DNA of 30,418 bases from GYS-P2D sp964489125 (GCA_964489125.1 CAZAXY010000032.1:1-30418); one strand, 5' to 3'. Shown: positions 14,041-23,026, counted from the first letter of the stretch. Notes: a model not told the origin generated them from the letters alone. A program made the numbers and translations.

Positions 14041-15609
14041 TTAGACGGTCGGGGGATCGGTTGGGGGTTTAGGCCTGTAGCCTCGCTTTGAAGGAGTCGG
14101 AATTAATTCATTTCGTCGTTCTTCTTTGGCGATGGTTTTCTCGATTATTTTCCAGTGATTCCTGAGTTGACTCCTAATCTTGGGCTCTTTAAAGATATGG
14201 GAGGCGTTATAAACGTATGTGAGATAATTCCCCCAGAAAAGTTTCCCCTCAATTTTTTTTCGTTTTGATCCTAAATGGGATAACCTTCTATATATACCGT
14301 CCCTAAAAATCCATTCATCATACTTCTGAACACCTAATCTGAGATTTTTTCGCTTAGCGACTTTTGCATAAAATGAACGACGTCTCAATTCTCTTTTGAT
14401 CTGTTTATAATATTTGGAAATACCCGACTCTTTAAGCGTGACAGAGATACCGTCATATTGAAAACCCAAATATTCCAAAGGCTTATTTACCCTTTTACCA
14501 TCTCTGAAAGATACATATGTAGGAGAATTAGAGCTAAGACCAGAAAAAGTGATGGTCTGTGTCTTCGCTGGATTTATCACCAAGTCTAAATATTTGGATA
14601 TGTATTTACATAAGCGAGACTCGATTGATGAGGCCTCATCAGGTCGGCAAACAATGAGAATGTCGTCAGAGTAGCGTCTATAAAGCCCGATATCAGGATT
14701 AACTAAGCTCAAAGCAAAACGATCAAAATCATACATGTATAAGTTAGAAAGACATGCGCTAATTGGTGTTCCTTGAGGAATCCCTTTCCCTGTACCAAAA
14801 CCGTTATACTTAATCAATTTATTAGCTACTATCCTTTCCCGGAACTCTTTGGCATTTTTACAAAAAGAGCCTATTGACCGTTGTTTAAGCAATGAAATAT
14901 GCGGAATTTTCAGTTCTTTATATTCATTCAGAATATCAGACATTTCTACATAAGAAAAGTTAGTCAACGATTTGAAGACAGAATAATGGTGATTAGGCAA
15001 TCGTCCTACGTCCAATAGCTTTTGCCATTCCCGCTTAAGAACACTGTGATTAAGATTATCAAAAAACTTGGTAATATCTAAACAGATCACAGTTATATCT
15101 TCTTGCTGAGACCCTATGTGGTCAAACACTTCCTTAGCTAAGTCGATATTGCACTTATTCCGATTTTTGGAGTATGGAATAGCTCGATATGCAATAACAC
15201 TATCACCAACTGGACTGTCGAGATATCGATCCTCCATTATATCCGATAATAGTCTACAATACCAGGCATAGACTTGTGCATCCAGATGATTAGCATAATA
15301 GATTTCTCGATCTTTTGACTTGCGAACTCTTAGACTCTGTCTTATACCATCAACTATTGGTCTTTTGAAAGATGATGCCCTAATCTTATAATGGATCAAT
15401 GGATAGAATCTGTGTCTAACTATATTACTATGTTGTCTTACATAGGATCGGATGAAGCTTTTATTGTTATGATTTAAAGGTGGGAGGAAATGAGTATATC
15501 TTTTGAGTTTAAGCCAATCCTTTTTTGAAGGTCCTTTATTATCCTCTTCTTTTTTATAATTAGCTGTACACATATAGCGAGATAAGAAACTGAAAAATGG
15601 AGAGGTCAC
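14041..15609 (-). CDS. Reverse transcriptase, probable defence-associated (DRT) type
   Basis: A 522-residue reverse transcriptase. Motif A is LDITKFFDNLNH with Asp178; motif B is GKGIPQGTPISACLSNLY (275-292); motif C is YSDD at 313-316; the LEYLGFQYDG strand (378-387) matches the later palm motif. A basic region of about 135 residues follows, with a helical WGNYLTYVYNASHIF segment and a Pro-rich tail. There is no HNH domain, no intron boundary, no retron VTG motif and no template/variable repeat pair, so I place it with the unknown-group/Abi reverse transcriptases that act in phage defence. Assignment to DRT2, DRT9 or another class is not possible by eye. The reading frame opens at a GTG (15609), and the first ATG is at 15573. 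The gene follows a restriction enzyme, with a 317-bp gap suited to a non-coding RNA. Confidence 0.85.
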   Translation of the reverse strand: MTSPFFSFLSRYMCTANYKKEEDNKGPSKKDWLKLKRYTHFLPPLNHNNKSFIRSYVRQHSNIVRHRFYPLIHYKIRASSFKRPIVDGIRQSLRVRKSKDREIYYANHLDAQVYAWYCRLLSDIMEDRYLDSPVGDSVIAYRAIPYSKNRNKCNIDLAKEVFDHIGSQQEDITVICLDITKFFDNLNHSVLKREWQKLLDVGRLPNHHYSVFKSLTNFSYVEMSDILNEYKELKIPHISLLKQRSIGSFCKNAKEFRERIVANKLIKYNGFGTGKGIPQGTPISACLSNLYMYDFDRFALSLVNPDIGLYRRYSDDILIVCRPDEASSIESRLCKYISKYLDLVINPAKTQTITFSGLSSNSPTYVSFRDGKRVNKPLEYLGFQYDGISVTLKESGISKYYKQIKRELRRRSFYAKVAKRKNLRLGVQKYDEWIFRDGIYRRLSHLGSKRKKIEGKLFWGNYLTYVYNASHIFKEPKIRSQLRNHWKIIEKTIAKEERRNELIPTPSKRGYRPKPPTDPPTV

Positions 15610-15926
15610 AGCTATCTAATTTATTAGTAGTGGCGAATTTTACTCCTGTAAAACAGGCACTGCTATTCTTGGAAAATAATTCTCGTTATATCAATAGTGA
15701 CAAGCCTATTAAGCCTATATATCAATACACAATTTGCTACAACTTCAATTCCGACTATGATAATTAAACCGCTAGTGCGAAACTTAAAGACAATATCAAC
15801 CGGTAACGCCCGAAGCGCACGTATTCTCTCATAAGAAAGAATCAGATAAAAAACACTACTAACAGACATTCCCTCTCCAATAGATAAAGGTACGTGTAAA
15901 AGATATACAAATCGGGGAAAATAGAT
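15610..15926 (-). ncRNA. Candidate non-coding RNA upstream of the reverse transcriptase
   Basis: In DRT2 and DRT9 systems the reverse transcriptase copies a structured RNA encoded just upstream. This gap has the right place, orientation and size. It holds a perfect hairpin CCTGT/ACAGG (15645-15657), a longer stem of CAC plus TATT (15658-15667) with AATAGTG (15693-15699), a tandem 9-base repeat of AAGCCTAT (15702-15709 and 15711-15718) and, on the transcribed strand, a U6 run (15848-15853). TACCTTTA on the minus strand at 15885-15892 resembles the Bacteroidota -7 box. The minus strand also stays open from 15926 to a stop at 15663, including 68 codons from an ATG at 15869 with a hydrophobic middle. 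That ORF could instead encode a small membrane protein. No folding was run. Confidence 0.4.
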
Positions 15927-18644
15927 CTACTCAAAATACTCAAAGTCCTCTACCATCATACGGTAGATTTCTTCTCGAACGCCCTTAGTAAGTGATGATA
16001 TACGCTCAAAGCGACTGAGCAACTCCGCATCACCTTGTATCTGCGCATACTTTTTGATCTGTATTAGGCCAGAATAAGGGGTTAAGAAGTCTGGGTAATC
16101 AAAGTACTTAAAGTAAGCTTCATCCTGTAATCCTACAAATTCTAAGACTTGACCTCTGCAATAGTTAATATTCCAATGGTTGTAAAGCTCGGTAATCTGA
16201 TCAACAAGATCCAGCTGCACACCTTGTTCCTCGATGTATGGCCCCAAAGTAGTAGCCCAAAAGGACTGTGATAATGTAGGACACAGAGGATTATCAACAA
16301 ATATCTCAGGTGCTCCTACTACTGGATTATCACCCTCGAACTTTGTCACAACGCAACGGTTCTCCGCTAAGCCGAAAGCGAAGCACAGACTGTAATACTG
16401 CCCAGATAAATGGTCAGGGATATCCGGATTCCAAATATTAAATTGATTAGCCCATAGTGGATATTTTCCGTTGAAGGCTTTAGTAATAGAAAACCAAGTT
16501 AATGTAGCTTGCGCGGACATCAAATCGTATGCACAATAGCTTCTATTGTCAGTGGGCCCTGAAAACAACTTCGACTTATTAGAATCTTTGAAAGGTGCGT
16601 CTAACCTAAACCAAAAAGCATCAGGTCGGGTAGAGAGACGGTCGCAGGTATCATTTCTTAAACGGACAGGAGTGAGATCATCCATAAACCCAATAAATGA
16701 TCCGTCAGTATAGCCATGTGGTGCCTTAATTCGAGTATGTCTGTCATCTGCACTTGGGAAACCACTTATTATTCTTTGATCTTTCTCTGCTTTTGATCTA
16801 TTTCGATAAATGTTGTACCGAGGTTGGCGTACTAAACGTCTACCTTTCTGAACTAAAGGTAAATTCTCCCTAATATCTTCTCTGGGCTTAGAAATATTTA
16901 CTCTCTTCGCGGTTCTGACATACTGCATAATTTGCTTGTCCAGTGTAGTCTGTGACTCTATCCAATTGATATCGAGATCACTGGATTTCAGTTCTGTGAA
17001 GTCATATAGACTAAGATTACTTTCAGCCCGCCCTTCTTCATAATCATATCGCCACATGGTGACAGCTAAGGGCCACTTACCAGATACCTTGAAGAACTCT
17101 TTACTATTGATCATGTATCCATTGATAAACCTGAAGTGTTGATCAAATATCTCTCTAAATCCCCTGTATGTAGGCCGTGGAATGAGCCAAGAGGTAGGTG
17201 TAAATACAATGATTAGTGGGTGGTACTCAGGATGATGACGTACTTGTTCCTTAGCTATCCTGAGCATCTGACCTAAGAAAGCCAGATAGCGCTCTTTACC
17301 TGCGTCTTCGCCGGTCAGCTCAATGATAGAGTCATGTATGTTATAGTCGGCATTTACCCCTGCCCTGTTCTCTTCGTTCTCATCTGTGTTCTTATATGGT
17401 GGATTGACGATGAAAGCCAAAGGCTTGTCAAGAGACTTGTTCTGAAGTCTCAGGGCATTATCAATCGCATCGAGATAATCAATGGCTGACTTATCCAAGA
17501 AATTAAGCCCTATGCCATCTGATGTGCGAGGCACTACCGTGAACCCAGAGGTGATTTGCGCGGGATCAAGTTTCATACGACGCTCTATCGTGCGTAGCAG
17601 ATCTGGTTGTAATTCTGACACAATTTTATGCTTGAGGAAACCCTTTGTACTTGATACAAGGTTACCTGAGCCACCAGCTGGATCGATAAAGTAGTAATCC
17701 TCCTGAAGCGAAGGCCCACCATAACGCTTGATAAACCAGTGAGAAAACTTACTCAGGTTGTCATCTGTAAAGAAGATACCATGTTGTTTAGCATATTCTG
17801 GATTAAGCCGAGCAATGACCTCATCAAACCTACTAAAGTAATAGTCCTCGGTGAGTCCTGATCCTTCATTAGTGAAGATGTAATGGCCTTCAACGAACTT
17901 CGAAAAATCAAGATAATTCCTATTAGAAACTTCAATAGGCTCACTAAAGAAAGTACTGTTCTTACCTACTAGCCTAACGTCGCCATTAGGACCTCGTGCA
18001 ATAGCGGATGTTACATCCCATGCGCCTACCATATCGTAGAAGGCATGGATAGCATCAATAGGTCGATCAAAATACCTCTCCATCAGCTCAATGTAAGAGA
18101 TGAAGTTCCTGGTGTCAATCTGAATGCGCTTAGCGTCCAGGTTCTTAATAATCTTCTGAAACTCAGATAATACTATGTAAGCCTTCTTCTGAAAGAATCC
18201 TGAGAAGTCCGATTCAGATACCTCTATCTCAGCAGAGCGTATGATTTCAGTTTTGAGAGCTTTTTTGGTTTTCTTAGCATTAATCTTACCTACTTGATTA
18301 GGAGCTTTAAGCGGATCAGTGGTGTTTGCTAATGAATATGCTTCAGGTGGTATCTTATCAAGCTTCCAAAGAAACAATGTATGGTGCGCCAGAACTCCGA
18401 ATGCAGAGAATGTTAGCCCTTTTTTACGATAGTGTAATGCCTGATAAAATCCGCTGAATAAATCTGATGCCGACGTCTTAAGCTCAAAAACTAACTTTCC
18501 AGGAATATAAATATCAGCTCCTTCAGCATTGGACTCCACCTTAAATTCGCCAGGGAATACTGATCTGAAATATCTATAGGCAAAAGGTCGTTTGGCATCT
18601 TCATTAAGGTCACTCTCAATGTAGGCTTGTAATTCACGAATCAT
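15927..18644 (-). CDS. Single-chain (Eco57I-like, type IIG) restriction-modification enzyme
   Basis: A 905-residue fusion. Near the N-terminus Asp44 with Glu54-Leu-Lys56 (KLVFELKT) forms a PD-(D/E)xK nuclease site. The methyltransferase core follows: HGIFFT at 289-294, the SAM-binding motif DPAGGSG at 321-327 and the catalytic NPPY at 414-417, typical of N6-adenine methylases. The remaining C-terminal 450 residues should hold the target recognition domain. Such enzymes cut unmodified DNA and methylate their own sites with one polypeptide. All key motifs are intact. The gene follows the Cas4/DUF2779 nuclease gene by 62 bp on the same strand, so the two are probably cotranscribed, and it precedes the reverse transcriptase. 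A phage-defence role is well supported by family, though BREX- or DISARM-type methylases look partly similar. Confidence 0.85.
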   Translation of the reverse strand: MIRELQAYIESDLNEDAKRPFAYRYFRSVFPGEFKVESNAEGADIYIPGKLVFELKTSASDLFSGFYQALHYRKKGLTFSAFGVLAHHTLFLWKLDKIPPEAYSLANTTDPLKAPNQVGKINAKKTKKALKTEIIRSAEIEVSESDFSGFFQKKAYIVLSEFQKIIKNLDAKRIQIDTRNFISYIELMERYFDRPIDAIHAFYDMVGAWDVTSAIARGPNGDVRLVGKNSTFFSEPIEVSNRNYLDFSKFVEGHYIFTNEGSGLTEDYYFSRFDEVIARLNPEYAKQHGIFFTDDNLSKFSHWFIKRYGGPSLQEDYYFIDPAGGSGNLVSSTKGFLKHKIVSELQPDLLRTIERRMKLDPAQITSGFTVVPRTSDGIGLNFLDKSAIDYLDAIDNALRLQNKSLDKPLAFIVNPPYKNTDENEENRAGVNADYNIHDSIIELTGEDAGKERYLAFLGQMLRIAKEQVRHHPEYHPLIIVFTPTSWLIPRPTYRGFREIFDQHFRFINGYMINSKEFFKVSGKWPLAVTMWRYDYEEGRAESNLSLYDFTELKSSDLDINWIESQTTLDKQIMQYVRTAKRVNISKPREDIRENLPLVQKGRRLVRQPRYNIYRNRSKAEKDQRIISGFPSADDRHTRIKAPHGYTDGSFIGFMDDLTPVRLRNDTCDRLSTRPDAFWFRLDAPFKDSNKSKLFSGPTDNRSYCAYDLMSAQATLTWFSITKAFNGKYPLWANQFNIWNPDIPDHLSGQYYSLCFAFGLAENRCVVTKFEGDNPVVGAPEIFVDNPLCPTLSQSFWATTLGPYIEEQGVQLDLVDQITELYNHWNINYCRGQVLEFVGLQDEAYFKYFDYPDFLTPYSGLIQIKKYAQIQGDAELLSRFERISSLTKGVREEIYRMMVEDFEYFE

Positions 18645-18706
18645 AGGGTAACAAGATAATCAAGTAAAATTGAGGCGAAACTTCGTAGAGGACGAATGTT
18701 GAGTCT

Positions 18707-20686
18707 TTAATTAGATTTTACCACATTCAAAAAGTGTTCATGAAGAATGACCATTGCTAATGTATCCAACTCACAGTATCGCAACAATGATTTACTCAAC
18801 TCTTGTCGTTCCGCTGCGGACATGTCCATATACTGCATCTTGCTATAGGCGATCATAGCTGCACCTCCATCTCCGATTAAATCCATCTCAGATAGCGTTT
18901 TTTCAACTTGTTCTTCTGACCAATTGTCGAATACTGGTGGCAGCATCTTATAAGGATTGATAATTCCATTTCCATCAGATGTAAGCCAGACATGATCAGG
19001 AGAGAAGTTCTTGCTGGTGATATTGATCTGAGACAATGGCTGAGCATATTTAGCTTGTATGTGTTGATCTGAATTGAGGATTGCTGGAAGCACATGCTTT
19101 AGTGAATTAGAACCATTGGTTAAAGGATTGTAATAATACTTCTTCACGATGTCCCATTGATCTATCATATCTCGCTCTCCTACCCACTTAATGGCACTCT
19201 TGCTCCCTGAATGGGTGATGTGTTGGATGAAGTCCATCAGTTCTGCTTTGTCTGATTCATCAGATGCTAATAGCTGAAGATAGATGGCATTGAGGATACT
19301 GTTTTCGTGAGGGCTATATCTGAATATTGAGCCTTCATTGACAGATAGGTCTGTCATTAAATGCCTAACGAAATCAAAATTGGGAAACTCCCCTGCCCTA
19401 TCGTTGATGTACTCTGAAGCATGCTCGACAGTGCCATTCCCGTGATAGATATGATGTGAATATTGAAATGCAATAGCCTCATAGGGTTTGCGACCAGCAT
19501 GAAATGGAAGTGCAACAGTATTGGTCTCAAAGTCAATGAAGTTTAAGGGATAGGTCCATGTATCCATTTGCTCTTTGAGCTGATCTATGAGGATATGTGG
19601 AGAGGGGTCCTTGTTTAGGTCTTTTTGGATCTGAATCCATTGCCTATCTGTACGGGTGATGATGTCGTCAGAAGGGTCATGCTTAATGTCTTCTGGTGAT
19701 AACTGTTCCTTAAATATCAGTCCTTGTCTAAACAGATTATCACCACACTTAAAGTCCCATATATCGAAGGTATTAGGACGATTGAACTGCTCACTGCCCC
19801 ACCCTTTCTTTTTTGTAAAGCATTCGTTATAGCCAGACTTTAAACCATGAGATAATTGGTCGTTGGTTGCTTTGAATTCACAATTTTTACATGCTCTATA
19901 GCTGGTTTCATAATTGGCATAGGTATCATTGAGATAGTGCGATTTAGCTAAGTCTAACAGTTCATGAAAGTTCATTGTACCCAAAGCGAAATACTTTTCT
20001 CCTTCATGGATGTCCGAAACGATCTGTGAGATATTCTTTAACCCTAAGACGGAATCTCCTAATTGGTTGATATCATCTTGTAGTTTGACGACACCAGTGC
20101 GGCCACCTTCTTTCTTAGAGATTCTAAAGTTCTGATTAAGTCCATTAATAGTTGCCACCTTCGTTTTATCCGCAAGCATCAAGTATGAGTCTATATTCCA
20201 CTCTGGATAGCAAAGGGACATCACATGTTGTTGAAATGCTACATCCATCAAATACGGCTTCCAAGGAGCCTTAATGCCCTTTCTCTTTCCTACTAACAAG
20301 TATTCATCTGAGGGATCAAAGGTTTTTGACTTTACCTCAATTAACTTGATATAATTCCCTTTCTTGACTAATATATCAGTTCGTATAAATAGGCCGTCGA
20401 TAAGGAATCCGGCTTCGTATATTATAACATTCTCTCGTTGTAATAACTCTTGTGTTTCTTCCCATAATGCATGATAGTCGTACTTCTCATACTTATCATC
20501 ATCAACAAGAACTCCACCAGGATACTGCATCCTTGCCAGTTCTTCTACTTGAAATCCTCCATCTGCGAGAGCAGCTAAAAATGGGTCATCTTTTTTGGTG
20601 TTTGCATACTCCTTCTTGCGAGTATAGTAGAGCTTATTGGGGCATTCCAGGGCGAGCTTAAATCGGGATTTAGTAAGGACTCTCAT
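18707..20686 (-). CDS. Cas4/AddB-like nuclease with DUF2779 domain
   Basis: A 659-residue protein in two parts. The N-terminal part has a PD-(D/E)xK nuclease site, Asp104 (RTDILV) and Glu117-Val-Lys119 (LIEVKSKT), with a following AFQQHVMSLCYP helix. Cys15 near the start and Cys266, Cys269 and Cys289 further on are spaced like the four cysteines that hold the iron-sulphur cluster of Cas4 and AddB nucleases. The C-terminal part begins LNFIDFETNTVALP, the DUF2779 signature, whose Asp385-x-Glu387 resembles the first motif of DEDD exonucleases. It is therefore likely a DNA-end nuclease with two active sites. It is the first gene before the restriction enzyme, 62 bp away, so cooperation in DNA degradation is plausible. 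The leader carries two interleaved perfect stems. Confidence 0.8.
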   Translation of the reverse strand: MRVLTKSRFKLALECPNKLYYTRKKEYANTKKDDPFLAALADGGFQVEELARMQYPGGVLVDDDKYEKYDYHALWEETQELLQRENVIIYEAGFLIDGLFIRTDILVKKGNYIKLIEVKSKTFDPSDEYLLVGKRKGIKAPWKPYLMDVAFQQHVMSLCYPEWNIDSYLMLADKTKVATINGLNQNFRISKKEGGRTGVVKLQDDINQLGDSVLGLKNISQIVSDIHEGEKYFALGTMNFHELLDLAKSHYLNDTYANYETSYRACKNCEFKATNDQLSHGLKSGYNECFTKKKGWGSEQFNRPNTFDIWDFKCGDNLFRQGLIFKEQLSPEDIKHDPSDDIITRTDRQWIQIQKDLNKDPSPHILIDQLKEQMDTWTYPLNFIDFETNTVALPFHAGRKPYEAIAFQYSHHIYHGNGTVEHASEYINDRAGEFPNFDFVRHLMTDLSVNEGSIFRYSPHENSILNAIYLQLLASDESDKAELMDFIQHITHSGSKSAIKWVGERDMIDQWDIVKKYYYNPLTNGSNSLKHVLPAILNSDQHIQAKYAQPLSQINITSKNFSPDHVWLTSDGNGIINPYKMLPPVFDNWSEEQVEKTLSEMDLIGDGGAAMIAYSKMQYMDMSAAERQELSKSLLRYCELDTLAMVILHEHFLNVVKSN

Positions 20687-20702
20687 TCTTTGTTGAATTT
20701 AA

Positions 20703-20759
20703 CAGTTCTACACTGAAAGGAAAAGGGCCAAAAAATGCCAGAACTGATCTCTTGGCCCT
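20703..20759 (-). promoter_or_regulatory. Two interleaved perfect stems in the Cas4/DUF2779 gene leader
   Basis: Read on the minus strand in order, the elements are AGGGCCAA, CAGTTCT, TTGGCCCT and AGAACTG. The first pairs with the third (8 bp) and the second with the fourth (7 bp). Loop lengths of 5, 8 and 14 bases would permit an H-type pseudoknot. Alternatively the two stems exclude each other, and the first, followed by TTTTCC, acts as a terminator/attenuator. The start codon lies 16 bases downstream. Confidence 0.45.
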
Positions 20760-20822
20760 ATTAGGTTCAAAAAGAATGAAAACTATTCTCCTTCTCAGGT
20801 TAGTCATACCAATATAGGATTT

Positions 20823-20845
20823 ATCATGCAGTGTATTTGCATGAT
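20823..20845. promoter_or_regulatory. Perfect palindrome upstream of the Cas4/DUF2779 gene
   Basis: ATCATGCA and TGCATGAT form an 8-bp inverted repeat around a 7-base spacer, about 140 bases before the start codon. This is the shape of a dimeric regulator's operator. It lies between the end of the thermonuclease gene and the interleaved stems. Confidence 0.4.
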
Positions 20846-20921
20846 TGTTGGCGAGCAAAATAAGATCTAATAACTGAAACTGGAGGAGATAGACATTAGG
20901 CTGTTATTAGCGAATAATTCC

Positions 20922-21395
20922 TTACCATATCCCCCTACCCTCATCTCTGGCTATACGATGGGCGGATCTGAATCTTTCTACATATCTGACGTTAGGGGGG
21001 TATGTGGCTACTTGTGCCCACCCGGCTTTGAGTATTTCTTCATTGAGCATACGACCATCAGATAGATAAACATATACGAGGTGCCTACCCCATTGATCTG
21101 TGGTTTGGACATCATACTCCACATCGACGGTTTGATCGGCTATAAGGCTTGATGTATAAGCGGTAGCTTCGTGATTATAGGGCTCAGCTGGTCGTCCGAA
21201 GTTGGACTTCTCAGGACAGTCAAATCCTATGGGGCGAAACTTGATGCGTTGCCCATTGGCATCTGTAGCCCAAAAGGTATCTCCATCGACGATCTTAGTG
21301 ACATGTACCGGATAGCGCTCTTGGGCGGCAAGTGATAAAGTAAATAGGAGGAAGAAAAGATGAAACTTAAAGGTATGTAGCAAGGAATGAATCAT
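20922..21395 (-). CDS. Secreted thermonuclease (SNase family)
   Basis: A 157-residue protein with an N-terminal signal peptide (hydrophobic core at 12-22, likely cleavage near AAQ) and a complete staphylococcal-nuclease domain. The catalytic and calcium-binding set is visible by analogy with the S. aureus enzyme: Asp37 in VDGDTF, Arg54, Asp59 and Glu62 in FRPIGFDCPE, and Arg104 in DQWGRHLVYVY. It should cut DNA and RNA outside the cytoplasm. Such small secreted nucleases are common on plasmids and conjugative elements. It lies 36 bp after abiEii on the same strand and could be read through from that operon. The length is normal and no residue is missing. Confidence 0.9.
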   Translation of the reverse strand: MIHSLLHTFKFHLFFLLFTLSLAAQERYPVHVTKIVDGDTFWATDANGQRIKFRPIGFDCPEKSNFGRPAEPYNHEATAYTSSLIADQTVDVEYDVQTTDQWGRHLVYVYLSDGRMLNEEILKAGWAQVATYPPNVRYVERFRSAHRIARDEGRGIW

Positions 21396-21431
21396 GACTT
21401 TAGTATGAACCTTATTTATAGAATGATATTA

Positions 21432-22223
21432 TCACATCTTGGAGATTAAAAGCTCATCGATCATCTCGAAGGCACGATCTTGATCATATTCAATTGCAGG
21501 TCTTAGTAAGGCATAGATGTCTCCTGAGAAGTTTGCATCAAGGATCTTCTTTTCTAAGTTGATTCTGAATTCTTTCTGAGATGGCGTACGATTATCAAAT
21601 TCAGTCATATAAGCCTTATATGTATTAATGAGTAGATCATGATCTACGTCGAGTAAAGACAGTGCATGATACATATCGAAGAGGTCACGCCCCTTATCTC
21701 TCTGATACAGTGCTCTGAGCTTAGTAGCCAGCAACTCTTCAATCTTATAGGTGAGTATGGTACCCATGCCCTGATACCAGTATGAATCCATCTCAAAGCC
21801 ATGAAAGATATACCCGAGGTGCGAGAAGTGCTCTCGGCAGTTGATTTCAATCTTGAGTCGCAGTCGTCTTACTGGTGGTATCTCAGAATCAAATCTATAT
21901 ACCACTGTATTCATTTTGGGTCCTTGCTTGATACTTCTATCCTGCCCTAAGAAGTCTAAGGCTTCTCTGAGTGCAACGAAGATAGGTTTGATCGGACCCT
22001 CTATGATCTGTACAAGATCGATATCTTCAGAATATCTCGCCTGAGGTTTGAGATATAGTTTGTGAAGGGCCGTACCACCCCTAAATGCTAAGTGTTCTCG
22101 TAGCAATGGATGAGAGAATATCTCGCATATGGCTCTCTCGATAACCATATCTTGCTCTACTTGGCCATCATCGGGCCACGGGGCTTGTTCTTTCCACTCT
22201 GTGATGAGGCTACGAGGAATCAT
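21432..22223 (-). CDS. abiEii: AbiEii-type nucleotidyltransferase toxin
   Basis: A 263-residue protein of the AbiEii/AbiGii family, the toxin of type IV toxin-antitoxin systems. The nucleotidyltransferase motif GGTALHK (49-55) is followed by SEDIDL (65-70), whose two Asp residues bind metal. Later family motifs are also present: IEELLATKLRAL and RDKGRDLFDMYH. AbiEii toxins inactivate tRNA or otherwise block growth by transferring nucleotides, giving abortive infection. It overlaps the abiEi stop by four bases, the classic arrangement, and so is translated after its antitoxin. Nothing is truncated. Confidence 0.9.
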   Translation of the reverse strand: MIPRSLITEWKEQAPWPDDGQVEQDMVIERAICEIFSHPLLREHLAFRGGTALHKLYLKPQARYSEDIDLVQIIEGPIKPIFVALREALDFLGQDRSIKQGPKMNTVVYRFDSEIPPVRRLRLKIEINCREHFSHLGYIFHGFEMDSYWYQGMGTILTYKIEELLATKLRALYQRDKGRDLFDMYHALSLLDVDHDLLINTYKAYMTEFDNRTPSQKEFRINLEKKILDANFSGDIYALLRPAIEYDQDRAFEMIDELLISKM

Positions 22224-23026
22224 AGAGCATCCAGTGATGTATTAATAAATAGATTCCATCGATCATCTATAGGAGCATCATGCGCCTCATGAGATAGTGA
22301 TAGTCTTGTTTCTTTCATGCGTGCCTTTTGAGCATATGTATGGCAAGACGCAGCCAGGTCTGTCAACCCTATATGCTGCAGTAAGTAACCTGTTCTACGG
22401 ACAACAGCTGTAGGATAGTCCTGTACTGTTTTGGATAGGTCCTCAGCATTGATCTCTTCGCATAGCTCATCCACTATGGGTAATAATCGGTTGAGCCCTC
22501 CAATACGCTTATGGTACGCTATCAGATCCAGAAGTGTCGTCTCTGGTGAGGATACCTGAAAATATCCACTGTCGGTTTTCATCTCCTGTGTGGCTCGATC
22601 ATTCCACGAGCTACGGACGAACCACTTGATATGAAGGTTGGACTTTTTTATCGCCCTAAGAGTAGGTTTCTTAATGATTACCTGTGTATCCATAGGCTGC
22701 TGATGTCCAGCACTATGAAGCGCTGCTGCAGCATACAATCCCACGTAATATGTCCGCCCCATATAGCGCATGAGCTGATCTATGAATAGTGTAGTGGGCA
22801 GCATCTTTTGATGGGCGTAAGTGGGTGTAATGATGACATAAAAACCCTGGCGCACCATAACCACTGTGCCCTTAGCAACCAATCGGTGGATGCCTTGTAA
22901 TATGGCTTTGGAGTTAATAGATAACTTTTTATCTAATTCATCCGTAGTGACTGTATATCGTCCTAAGGTCTGTAATCTATATATGTACTCAGCTACGGTC
23001 AACTGTGAATGGATAAATGTTTGCAT
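22220..23026 (-). CDS. abiEi: AbiEi-type antitoxin and transcriptional repressor
   Basis: A 268-residue protein with an N-terminal winged helix-turn-helix (roughly residues 10-65, with GRYTVTTDELDKKLSI and LVAKGTVVMVRQGFYVI) and a C-terminal domain containing the family-typical TTLLDLIAYHKRIGG stretch. AbiEi counteracts the AbiEii toxin without direct binding and represses the operon through its winged helix. It precedes abiEii with a four-base overlap. The start codon lies inside a symmetric nested palindrome (23019-23057), consistent with tight autoregulation. Confidence 0.88.
   Translation of the reverse strand: MQTFIHSQLTVAEYIYRLQTLGRYTVTTDELDKKLSINSKAILQGIHRLVAKGTVVMVRQGFYVIITPTYAHQKMLPTTLFIDQLMRYMGRTYYVGLYAAAALHSAGHQQPMDTQVIIKKPTLRAIKKSNLHIKWFVRSSWNDRATQEMKTDSGYFQVSSPETTLLDLIAYHKRIGGLNRLLPIVDELCEEINAEDLSKTVQDYPTAVVRRTGYLLQHIGLTDLAASCHTYAQKARMKETRLSLSHEAHDAPIDDRWNLFINTSLDAL

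Noticed and set aside
14041..15609. Reverse transcriptase as part of a retron, group II intron or diversity-generating element
   Set aside because: I see no retron VTG motif, no HNH domain or intron ends, and no template/variable repeat pair around it.
20670..20858. A 62-codon minus-strand frame upstream of the Cas4/DUF2779 gene
   Set aside because: It runs through the interleaved stems and overlaps the real start codon in another frame, with no domain pattern.
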